NCBI GenBank assembly: GCA_003151315.1
Contig: PLXF01000061.1
Span: 309-7,002 of the forward strand
From: Parachlamydiales bacterium
GTDB lineage: Bacteria > Chlamydiota > Chlamydiia > Chlamydiales > SM23-39
Reading direction: 5' to 3'
Length of the DNA: 6,694 nt
Shown here: piece after piece, positions 1 through 5,203 of the stretch
Position numbering within the stretch: position 1 is the first letter of the stretch
How the letters are laid out: the number at the start of each line of letters is the position of its first letter
Position numbers and translations under genes: made by a program
Notes under the pieces: generated by a model
The model's input: the letters and a program-made list of their open reading frames with translations, nothing else
Told to the model about the DNA's origin: nothing
The model's database searches: none

Positions 1-46
1 TCACCTAAAATCCTCGGTGAAATTACCTTTAAGGTTCGATAACTCC

Positions 47-1045
47 ATGAAAATGATCCCTTTTTCTCAGATTCGTAGCGTCGTTATTTTTCGTCGCAAT
101 GGGTTGGGAGACATTTTGTGTTCTATCCCCCTTGTTTTGCGCTGCAAAGAACTCATGCCTCAAGCTCATATTTCTCTTTGTATCGAAGAAAAAAATAGGG
201 ATTTAGCCCCCTATTTACAGGGACCCGACGAGGTGGTCTTGATTGCGCAACGGAAGAATAAATATTTAGAGATGGCCTTGACGATTTGGCCCTTGAGAAA
301 AAGGGGCATCGATATAGGGATATCGGCCAAAACGACGCCGATGAAATTAATCAACCGATCCCTACTAGCTTTAGGCGCCAAATACCGCATCGCTTATGTC
401 GAAAAAAAGAGAGACTGGTGCGTAAACTGCCCTGTCCCCAATTCCCTACCGACCACCCATCAAGCGCTCCGTGCCATCCATCTTATCGATCCCCAAATGG
501 ATCAATTAGAGCCCGCCTACTATCCCCAATTGAGGAGGGTGGGAAAAGTGGAGCTTTTTTCTCCCACAACTCTTTTAGTCTCCGTTTCGAATAATCGAGC
601 AGGAAGCACTATATCTCCGAGTCGTTATGCAACGTTTCTTAATGCTCTAGCTGGTATTCCTTCTCTAGGTATCATTGTCAATTGCCTACCTAAAGATCGG
701 CCTCAGGCAGAAGAGTTGGTCAAACGGCTGCAAATTCCCAATCACGTATATCCCACGGAAACTCTAGGAGATTTTCTTGCTCTACTTAATTCTGTAGATG
801 GAGTTTTTACCGGAGATGGCGGGATCGTCCATTTAGCTTCGGCTTTACATAAGCCGCTAGTTGCTCTCTATGGGGGGACAAAACCCTGGGAATGGGGGCC
901 TTTAAACAGCCAGGCGACCGTTTTATCTCACGAGCACCATGTCGATGAAATCGACACGGGACAAATTGTAAATGCTTTGCACCAATTAACGCGACGACCG
1001 AGTTTCTGCTTCGGAAACTCGGTCGTCGCGTTAATTAATAAATAG
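47..1045 (+). CDS. Glycosyltransferase family 9 (heptosyltransferase-like) protein
   Basis: Likely a GT9 enzyme that transfers a sugar, classically ADP-heptose, to a lipopolysaccharide-type acceptor at the cytoplasmic face of the inner membrane. What is seen: an N-terminal Rossmann strand followed by NGLGDILCSIP (about residues 18-28), matching the family's 'GDxxxxxP' opening, and a C-terminal GDGGIVHLASALHKPLVALYGG stretch beginning near residue 256, with Asp257 and His262 where GT9 proteins carry their D-G-x-x-H-x-A signature. Length (332 aa) is normal for the family. The start is uncertain. ATG 47 or 53 puts the first strand at the usual distance and has AAGG at 31-34. GTG 17 is also in frame, and the frame stays open to the left edge, so the gene could begin outside the window. 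The last ~18 residues are encoded by an inverted repeat and look like a non-family tail. The acceptor sugar cannot be read from sequence; Chlamydia itself has a heptose-free core, so the heptose assignment is only by family. Confidence 0.88.
   Translation: MKMIPFSQIRSVVIFRRNGLGDILCSIPLVLRCKELMPQAHISLCIEEKNRDLAPYLQGPDEVVLIAQRKNKYLEMALTIWPLRKRGIDIGISAKTTPMKLINRSLLALGAKYRIAYVEKKRDWCVNCPVPNSLPTTHQALRAIHLIDPQMDQLEPAYYPQLRRVGKVELFSPTTLLVSVSNNRAGSTISPSRYATFLNALAGIPSLGIIVNCLPKDRPQAEELVKRLQIPNHVYPTETLGDFLALLNSVDGVFTGDGGIVHLASALHKPLVALYGGTKPWEWGPLNSQATVLSHEHHVDEIDTGQIVNALHQLTRRPSFCFGNSVVALINK
984..1036. terminator. Strong hairpin between convergent genes, inside the glycosyltransferase 3' end
   Basis: A perfect 23-bp stem (984-1006 paired with 1014-1036) closes a 7-base loop TGCTTCG. 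The base of the stem is AT-rich (AATTAACGCG / CGCGTTAATT) and the rest GC-rich. The right arm ends at the stop codon of the minus-strand gene (1035-1037), which is the right place for that gene's terminator. For the plus-strand gene the hairpin lies before the stop codon, so it is translated. There is no clear T tract on either side, so termination is inferred from position and stem strength rather than from a complete intrinsic terminator. A DNA uptake or recombination role is not supported by anything seen. Confidence 0.7.
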
Positions 1046-1409
1046 ACAACCTGCGCTTTCTCTTTAACAGATCCTGTTTTTTTTGTTCGAGCTGATCGAT
1101 GTCATCTTGAAGTTTTTGAGCCATTTCCCGATTTTGCTCTGCTAATTGGAAATGGCGGCGTGTCTCCAGCGTATATTCGCTTTCAAATTGCATCATTTGT
1201 CCCAAATTTTCGTGGCGGATCGCGCGCGACTCGTACCCTCTTTTCATCTCTTTAAGCTCTGTAATCTCCTGGTCGATCAACTGAATTTGCTCTTGGGTAG
1301 CCCCCCCTTCTCCCGCCATTAATTGATGGGACTTATGGGTAAAAGCCAAAAGGGCTGATAAGAGTAAAAAGAAACTCATTGTTAAAAAAAAGATCTTGGA
1401 AAGCTTCAT
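1035..1409 (-). CDS. Small exported or membrane-anchored coiled-coil protein, function unknown
   Basis: A 124-residue protein not recognised as a named family. Residues 1-5 are basic and residues 6-23 form a hydrophobic helix rich in F and L (KIFFLTMSFFLLLSALLAF), consistent with an uncleaved anchor or a signal peptide without a clear A-x-A site. From about residue 38 to 120 the sequence is almost entirely charged and helical with Leu/Ile/Met at heptad-like spacing, as in a coiled coil, ending in a Lys/Arg-rich tail (KRKRRLSIY). The ATG at 1409 is preceded by AGGTG (complement of 1411-1415) five bases upstream, which supports this start. The protein probably sits in the periplasm tethered to the inner membrane. 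It is convergent with the glycosyltransferase (11-bp overlap) and divergent from the next gene, so it is a single transcription unit. A spurious ORF is unlikely because signal, helix and ribosome binding site all agree. Confidence 0.75.
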   Translation of the reverse strand: MKLSKIFFLTMSFFLLLSALLAFTHKSHQLMAGEGGATQEQIQLIDQEITELKEMKRGYESRAIRHENLGQMMQFESEYTLETRRHFQLAEQNREMAQKLQDDIDQLEQKKQDLLKRKRRLSIY

Positions 1410-1431
1410 ACACCTACTGAATTTTTTAATA

Positions 1432-1461
1432 TCTATACCCCATTTCCTTTCTGAATGGCAA
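1432..1461 (-). promoter_or_regulatory. Candidate sigma70-type promoter for the coiled-coil gene
   Basis: Read on the minus strand, TTGCCA (complement of 1456-1461) and TATAGA (complement of 1432-1437) are separated by 18 bases. They match the -35 and -10 consensus at five and four of six positions. The expected start would give a leader of about 15 bases that already contains the AGGTG ribosome binding site. The match is by eye only. The -35 box would overlap the alternative upstream ATG (1455) of the divergent gene, one more reason to prefer the 1497 start there. Confidence 0.35.
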
Positions 1462-1496
1462 CCAGAACTTTCCTTAAAAAGGGATATTACCTTAAT

Positions 1497-2531
1497 ATGG
1501 ATTCGATGATGCGGATCGGAATTGTTAGTTTTTTCTTTTGTTTGTCCTCTTTTCTAGGAGCTGCTGAAACCAGTTTTCAGTCTCGACTGGAAAAGGCGCG
1601 CAGCGGCGATTATATCGTCACTGAAGCGAATAAGATGATCACCGTCTTAACGATCCGCTTCTTAACGCCCAGTAGTGTTGTCTTCGAAGAGATCTCGATC
1701 CCCTCGCAAAAACTCAAAAACTACCCCTCTTCTTGGTCCGAATGGGTCAAAAATCGGGCCCCCGGACACACCTCGTGGGCGATGGTGGAGATCGATCTCG
1801 ACAATCACCAGCCCTTGGAGTGCTACTCCTTTTCCCGAGCTGCTTGGATCGGGATCTCTCAACAAGAGAGCTTGCTCTCCACCTTGCTCCAATTGCCCTT
1901 AAAACTAGTACCCCTCGACAAAGTACGACGAATAGGGCCCCCTCCCCTCGATGGAGAGCCCGACCGGCGACAAGTCTGGATGCCCCCTTTATCAGTCGAA
2001 GGGCAAAAAATAGAACAGGCCAAATTCGACATCTACGAAACCCAGTGGCCGAAAGATAGCTCTGAATTATCAGGCAAAACGGTGACCCTCTATTTCGATC
2101 AAGAGGGGCGTTTTCCCCTCCCCTACTGGATTCAAGTAGAGACAACCCATGTCACAGCGACCATGCGGGTCATCGATTCAGGACAAAACCTCGCTTCCCC
2201 CTACACCTCGCTTCCGCGCCGAGTTCCCGAATTCATCGGAACTCCCCAATGGACCAATAAAGGTACTCTACGCCTCTCTCTCAAAAGTCCCAAGTACTAC
2301 AAAAATTTTGAACTCTTTGCAATCGATATAACAACCAAAGAAAAGCAAATATTTCCTATTGCCTGTTCCATTGCGAAAGGGCAAGGGGAAATGCTCAACA
2401 TCGAGATCGAAAAAACGGAACTGAGCGAAGTATTTGAGCCAGGCCACCGTTACACATGGCTCTTAGTCCCCGCTGGATATAGTGAGTTTTATACCGAATC
2501 GACCCTCCCCTTCAATTGGAATCCCCATTAG
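1497..2531 (+). CDS. Exported protein of unknown function (conserved-type chlamydial hypothetical)
   Basis: A 344-residue protein from ATG 1497, not recognised as a characterised family. Residues 6-23 (MRIGIVSFFFCLSSFLGAA region) form a typical Sec signal peptide with likely cleavage after the GAA at 21-23. The Cys at 15 is in the hydrophobic core and not in a lipobox. The mature part is soluble-looking and beta-rich, with a proline-rich linker (GPPPLDGEP, residues 147-155) separating an N-terminal half with SWAMVEIDLDNHQPLECYSF from a C-terminal half with VTLYFDQEGRFPLPYWIQVE. No catalytic motif is evident. An in-frame ATG at 1455 would add 14 polar residues ahead of the signal peptide. ATG 1497, with AAGGGA at 1479-1484, suits a signal peptide better and leaves 87 bp for divergent promoters. 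It is divergent from the coiled-coil gene, and its stop codon touches a foldback element. In Chlamydia trachomatis lepB (CT020) lies beside a hypothetical gene (CT021); homology to that gene is an untested guess. Confidence 0.82.
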   Translation: MDSMMRIGIVSFFFCLSSFLGAAETSFQSRLEKARSGDYIVTEANKMITVLTIRFLTPSSVVFEEISIPSQKLKNYPSSWSEWVKNRAPGHTSWAMVEIDLDNHQPLECYSFSRAAWIGISQQESLLSTLLQLPLKLVPLDKVRRIGPPPLDGEPDRRQVWMPPLSVEGQKIEQAKFDIYETQWPKDSSELSGKTVTLYFDQEGRFPLPYWIQVETTHVTATMRVIDSGQNLASPYTSLPRRVPEFIGTPQWTNKGTLRLSLKSPKYYKNFELFAIDITTKEKQIFPIACSIAKGQGEMLNIEIEKTELSEVFEPGHRYTWLLVPAGYSEFYTESTLPFNWNPH

Positions 2532-2534
2532 ATG

Positions 2535-2568
2535 TATACCCAACGTGATTCAAAAGTTGGTTTTTGAC
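2535..2568 (+). repeat. Left terminal inverted repeat of the foldback element
   Basis: Thirty-four bases beginning TATACCCAACGT and ending GGTTTTTGAC. It is the reverse complement of 2675-2708 except at base 2547 (G here, A in the complement of the other arm). It also contains a small internal inverted repeat, CCAAC (2540-2544) with GTTGG (2556-2560), so each arm could form its own hairpin or a protein-binding site. Confidence 0.85.
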
Positions 2569-2603
2569 TGCGCCAGCATCCCACAATTTCGATCTGCAAA
2601 AAG

Positions 2604-2634
2604 AGCCCCCTATTTCTAATAGGGAGCTGTTTTT
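2604..2634. terminator. Bidirectional intrinsic-terminator-like hairpin at the centre of the foldback element
   Basis: An 11-bp stem, 2604-2614 (AGCCCCCTATT) with 2618-2628 (AATAGGGAGCT), one mismatch, closes the three-base loop TCT. It is followed on + by G and five T (2630-2634) and preceded by five A (2598-2602) then G, so on the minus strand it is likewise followed by C and five T. This is the layout of a bidirectional intrinsic terminator. It would end transcription from the exported-protein gene about 70-100 bases after its stop codon and insulate the RING gene's own promoter. Confidence 0.55.
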
Positions 2635-2674
2635 GCACCGGCTGCGCCTGATCAAAATTCTGGGCGCTGGCTTT

Positions 2675-2708
2675 GTCAAAAACCAACTTTTGAATTACGT
2701 TGGGTATA
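2675..2708 (-). repeat. Right terminal inverted repeat of the foldback element
   Basis: Thirty-four bases ending CGTTGGGTATA, complementary to 2535-2568 at 33 of 34 positions. The near-identity of the two arms suggests either recent insertion or selection on the hairpin. The base next to the arm continues the TATA alternation, which obscures any target-site duplication. Confidence 0.85.
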
Positions 2709-2768
2709 TATCAATTATTAAATCAATTTTTGAACAAAAAGAACAACTATCTATTATTGCTGGAATAG

Positions 2769-2777
2769 TGCTATAAT
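2769..2777 (+). promoter_or_regulatory. Extended -10 promoter for the RING/repeat gene
   Basis: TG (2769-2770), one base, then a perfect TATAAT (2772-2777) makes a consensus extended -10 element. No good -35 hexamer lies 16-18 bases upstream, which extended -10 promoters tolerate. Transcription would start near 2784, giving a leader of about 25 bases with the ribosome binding site AAAGG at 2798-2802. The gene therefore appears to have its own promoter just downstream of the foldback element. Confidence 0.6.
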
Positions 2778-2810
2778 TAACTTTTAAAATTTAAAATAAA
2801 GGTTAATTAT
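2773..2810. repeat. Operator-like inverted repeat spanning the -10 box and the start codon
   Basis: A perfect 9-bp inverted repeat: ATAATTAAC at 2773-2781 and GTTAATTAT at 2802-2810. The left arm covers most of the -10 box, and the right arm runs from the end of the ribosome binding site into the ATG. Between them is another AT-rich symmetric stretch (2782-2796, TTTTAAA-A-TTTAAAA). Because the left arm lies mostly upstream of the expected transcript start, it would act as DNA (a repressor site) rather than as an RNA hairpin. AT-rich sequence makes chance symmetry fairly easy, so confidence is low. Confidence 0.3.
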
Positions 2811-4911
2811 GAACATCAATTTAGCAGTACCCCCAATACCACAAGCCCTTCCACAGCATGTAGTAGCTAGAGAAATAACCTCATTCTCCAATACCTGTTT
2901 TTGGGGCTGTTCTCCCAATCCTCTTATTACAGAACCTCCTACTGCAGCTCAATTAGAGATGCGAATTGTGAATGGAGAGCTACAACTAGCTCACTCAGTC
3001 TGCCCTCTTCCGAATCTCAACGAAAATAACGCTCCCCCTTTGGCACAAAGAGATGTAGTTCAGATCTTTCAACCGGTAACAAACCTACCTACCGATTGCA
3101 ACATCTGCCATGATTCTATCTTAAATCTGGAAGCGGGTCCCTTACTTTTCCATGAAGCCGAAAAAGCAAAAGGGGTTTGGCACGCCAATCATGACGCATG
3201 CCTGAGACACTATTTTACTGTTCCCAATAATTATGGATTACCTCCCAAAAAATGCCCTACATGTAGAATTCCCATCGACCAAATCGATGAAACATCGGCA
3301 ATAGAATATTTTTGTACGCTAAATGAGCTGGAAGAAAAAATTGTCTATTTCTACCGAGCACAAAGGCTCGATGCGGCTCTCCCTCTAACTAAGAGATTAC
3401 TCAATAATAAACAAGCAACAGCACATCAAAAAATAGTCGCCCAACTCGTGCAAGGCATAGCTATAGCACAGCGCGATGCTGAAAGGGGGATCGCGATTTT
3501 AACCTCTCTCATAGAGCAAAATAAAGGAACTTGGGCGGAAGAGAGAGCCGGTTATTTAATTGCTCTTATCTTGGGGTCTCAAATAGCTAAAACATCTAAC
3601 CAGGAAATAATAGGAGAGCTCAAGAATCGAATCATCACCCTCTTAGAGCGGGGAAAAACCCTGGGTCCAGCCCTTCTTTTTTGGTGCAGTTGGCACCTTG
3701 ACCCTCGACTTATGCTTGCACAAATCTACCACCAACGAGGTCAATTTAAAGAGGCCTTTGACAATCTTACTATTGTTGTAGATGATTTGAGGCCAGAGCC
3801 CGTAAATCGAATAAGCAAGAGAGACGCTAATTATTTGCTCGCACAAATGTATGAGGAAGGGCAGGGGGTACCCATTGCTCCAGCCCGTGTCTTTGAATAC
3901 TATAATAAATTCATATCTTTAAGCGGGCCAAACGATAGGAACAAGCGCTATTGGAAAGCAAAGTATAAAATCGGCCAATTTCATGAATCGGGTATTCCAG
4001 GAACCCTTCATATATCACTATCCGAGGCTTTCAACGCTTATCATGAAATTTGGAGCAATCGTCACAACAATCCGACCATAGACGAGCAACTAAAAATAGC
4101 TAGTGGGATAGGTCTATGCAGGCTTTATTTTGAAAACAGGGAACATGACAATTGTCTTCAAGTTGCAAAGGAATTAACGGAGGGACTTGGCCCCCAAGCT
4201 AGTTACCATGGTTTATGCTTCCAAGCACGAATCCATGAAAAAGAAGGACGAAAAGAAGACGCTTATAAATTGTATCAAAAAACTACAGAGAGCCCAGATC
4301 ATCGTCAAGAGGCTATCAATTTTTTACTTTCCTATTACAAAGACAAAGGCGACATTAATTATTATATCAATTGGTTAAAGGCGAAAGCTTACGATGAACC
4401 TGACTGTGGTAAAAAAGCGAAGTTATATTTAGAGTTGGGCCGTTTGCGAAAAATAACTCCACAAATTGCCACCAACCATGCTCTTGAGGCTTTTCATTAC
4501 TTTTGCCATGTAGTGAACTTGCAAGATATCCACAATCTACCGAACGAAATTATAAATGAAGCTCGGCTTGAAATCGGTCTCCACCATTTAAAAGCGGGCA
4601 ATAAAACAAATAACCTCAAAGCCGCAGATCAGTTTATATTAATTAAGCTAGGCGGTCTACCCACCGATCACTTTCAAGTTTTAGCTTATTTTCATCTAGC
4701 GGAGACGTTGCAGAAAGAAAACCTTTCTGTTTATAAAGGCTACGAACTTACAAATATTTTTAAGCATATCCTTGCTCATGATAAAGCTACAGAGGAGGAT
4801 AAAATTCGGGCGACAGAATGTCTCAGCAAACTTTCTCAATCATCAGAAAAAAGAAAAGGCGATAACGCCTCTAGTTCAGAAGAGCCAACGAAAAAGAAGA
4901 AGAAAAAATAG
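2809..4911 (+). CDS. RING-finger / Sel1-TPR repeat protein with basic C-terminal tail, candidate host-directed effector
   Basis: A 700-residue protein with no Sec signal or membrane segment. Domains in order: a Pro/Asn-rich N-terminus (1-95); a RING-like zinc finger (97-152) with C97-x2-C100, H125-x2-H128-x2-C131-L and C149-PT-C152-R; then helical repeats over about 160-670. Clear examples are a TPR-like unit (297-328, LAQIYHQRGQFKEAF), a Sel1 unit (338-372, LLAQMYEEGQGVP), a second Sel1-like unit (381-415) and another at 463-495. The last 20 residues are KRK, an 11-residue acidic/Ser linker and six Lys. Family knowledge: RING domains recruit ubiquitin-charged E2 enzymes, and Sel1/TPR arrays bind partner proteins; expanded ubiquitin-related families with such repeats are reported in Parachlamydiaceae. 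The inferred role is an E3 ubiquitin ligase-like protein acting in the host, perhaps delivered by type III secretion. The third zinc ligand is missing, so ligase activity is uncertain. Start: ATG with AAAGG six bases upstream and its own extended -10 promoter. It is more AT-rich by eye than its neighbours, which suggests acquisition. Confidence 0.93.
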   Translation: MNINLAVPPIPQALPQHVVAREITSFSNTCFWGCSPNPLITEPPTAAQLEMRIVNGELQLAHSVCPLPNLNENNAPPLAQRDVVQIFQPVTNLPTDCNICHDSILNLEAGPLLFHEAEKAKGVWHANHDACLRHYFTVPNNYGLPPKKCPTCRIPIDQIDETSAIEYFCTLNELEEKIVYFYRAQRLDAALPLTKRLLNNKQATAHQKIVAQLVQGIAIAQRDAERGIAILTSLIEQNKGTWAEERAGYLIALILGSQIAKTSNQEIIGELKNRIITLLERGKTLGPALLFWCSWHLDPRLMLAQIYHQRGQFKEAFDNLTIVVDDLRPEPVNRISKRDANYLLAQMYEEGQGVPIAPARVFEYYNKFISLSGPNDRNKRYWKAKYKIGQFHESGIPGTLHISLSEAFNAYHEIWSNRHNNPTIDEQLKIASGIGLCRLYFENREHDNCLQVAKELTEGLGPQASYHGLCFQARIHEKEGRKEDAYKLYQKTTESPDHRQEAINFLLSYYKDKGDINYYINWLKAKAYDEPDCGKKAKLYLELGRLRKITPQIATNHALEAFHYFCHVVNLQDIHNLPNEIINEARLEIGLHHLKAGNKTNNLKAADQFILIKLGGLPTDHFQVLAYFHLAETLQKENLSVYKGYELTNIFKHILAHDKATEEDKIRATECLSKLSQSSEKRKGDNASSSEEPTKKKKKK

Positions 4912-4927
4912 TTTCCAATCCTTTCTA

Positions 4928-4951
4928 AGAAGCTGTTTTAAAACAGCTTCT
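4928..4951. terminator. 24-bp perfect palindrome after the RING gene
   Basis: AGAAGCTGTTTT followed directly by its exact reverse complement, 17 bases after the RING gene's stop codon. As RNA it can form a stem of about 10 bp with a TTAA loop. It has no following T tract (next bases GAAAACGGG), so it is an incomplete intrinsic terminator. Its position fits termination of the RING transcript. A repeated genomic palindrome or an element end is the alternative. Confidence 0.5.
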
Positions 4952-5203
4952 GAAAACGGGTTAAGCACTAACTTTTGAACACCCTGAAGGAAAGTCTTTA
5001 ACGCCTCTTGAACCTCCCTTCTAATCACATCCATAACCACTTGAATATAAAGAGGTTGTGGTGCAAAAGCAAAAACCAGGAAGAGATTATCGCTCAGCAG
5101 CTTAACGATTTTTACGGAACACTTATCGACAAAGTTTCCACAACACAAAATAACTTGCTTTCAGAGACGAAAAAACGTAAGATAACCGAAATTTGAGTCT
5201 CCT
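4952..5203. other. Intergenic stretch before lepB with a possible gene remnant
   Basis: No recognisable gene. On +, a frame from TTG 5008 to TGA 5194-5196 encodes 62 residues whose second half (QEEIIAQQLNDFYGTLIDKV) has protein-like helical composition, but there is no good start codon or ribosome binding site. It may be the 3' end of a decayed gene. On -, a frame covering 4876-5148 encodes an amphipathic stretch (VIRREVQEALKTFLQGVQK) but overlaps the RING gene's end and the palindrome. Both cannot be real. A weak candidate lepB promoter is TCGACA (5126-5131), 17 bases, then AATAAC (5149-5154). Confidence 0.3.

Larger units (their letters stand above)
2531..2712. mobile_element. Foldback / MITE-like palindromic element
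   Basis: Nearly the whole stretch folds back on itself. The outer arms are 34-bp inverted repeats with one mismatch (2535-2568 and 2675-2708), extendable by GAT/ATC with one mismatch at each end to 2531 and 2712. Inside them, GCCAGC...AATTTCGATC on the left pairs imperfectly with GATCAAAATT...GCTGGC on the right, then TGCAAAAA with TTTTTGCA, then a central 11-bp stem around a three-base loop. The right arm carries about 12 unpaired bases (near 2638-2650). There is no transposase and no convincing gene inside. The ends read TATACCC...GGGTATA, so a TA target duplication (as in IS630/Tc1-type elements) is possible but cannot be separated from the repeat itself. It starts at the stop codon of the exported-protein gene and lies 97 bp before the RING gene. 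A non-autonomous transposon relic is the favoured reading; a purely regulatory giant hairpin is the alternative. Confidence 0.72.

Noticed and set aside
17..46. GTG start for the glycosyltransferase ten codons upstream
   Set aside because: No ribosome binding site is seen before it and the added residues do not belong to the family's N-terminus. It is kept only as an alternative, since the frame is open to the window edge.
286..594. A 102-codon plus-strand frame within the glycosyltransferase gene
   Set aside because: Entirely inside a well-supported family member in another frame; Arg/Pro/His-rich with no domain.
1747..2145. A 132-codon minus-strand frame opposite the exported-protein gene
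   Set aside because: Arg/Ser/Gly-rich composition without hydrophobic pattern and no start signal, typical of an antisense shadow of a GC-richer gene.
2564..2776. A 70-codon frame across the foldback element, opening with TTG
   Set aside because: It lies inside the inverted-repeat structure, starts in an arm, has no ribosome binding site and runs into the RING gene's promoter. Its protein-like look comes from the repeat.
4876..5148. A 90-codon minus-strand frame after the RING gene
   Set aside because: It overlaps the RING gene's coding end and includes the translated palindrome, with no ribosome binding site. Its amphipathic middle is noted under the intergenic entry but is not enough for a gene call.
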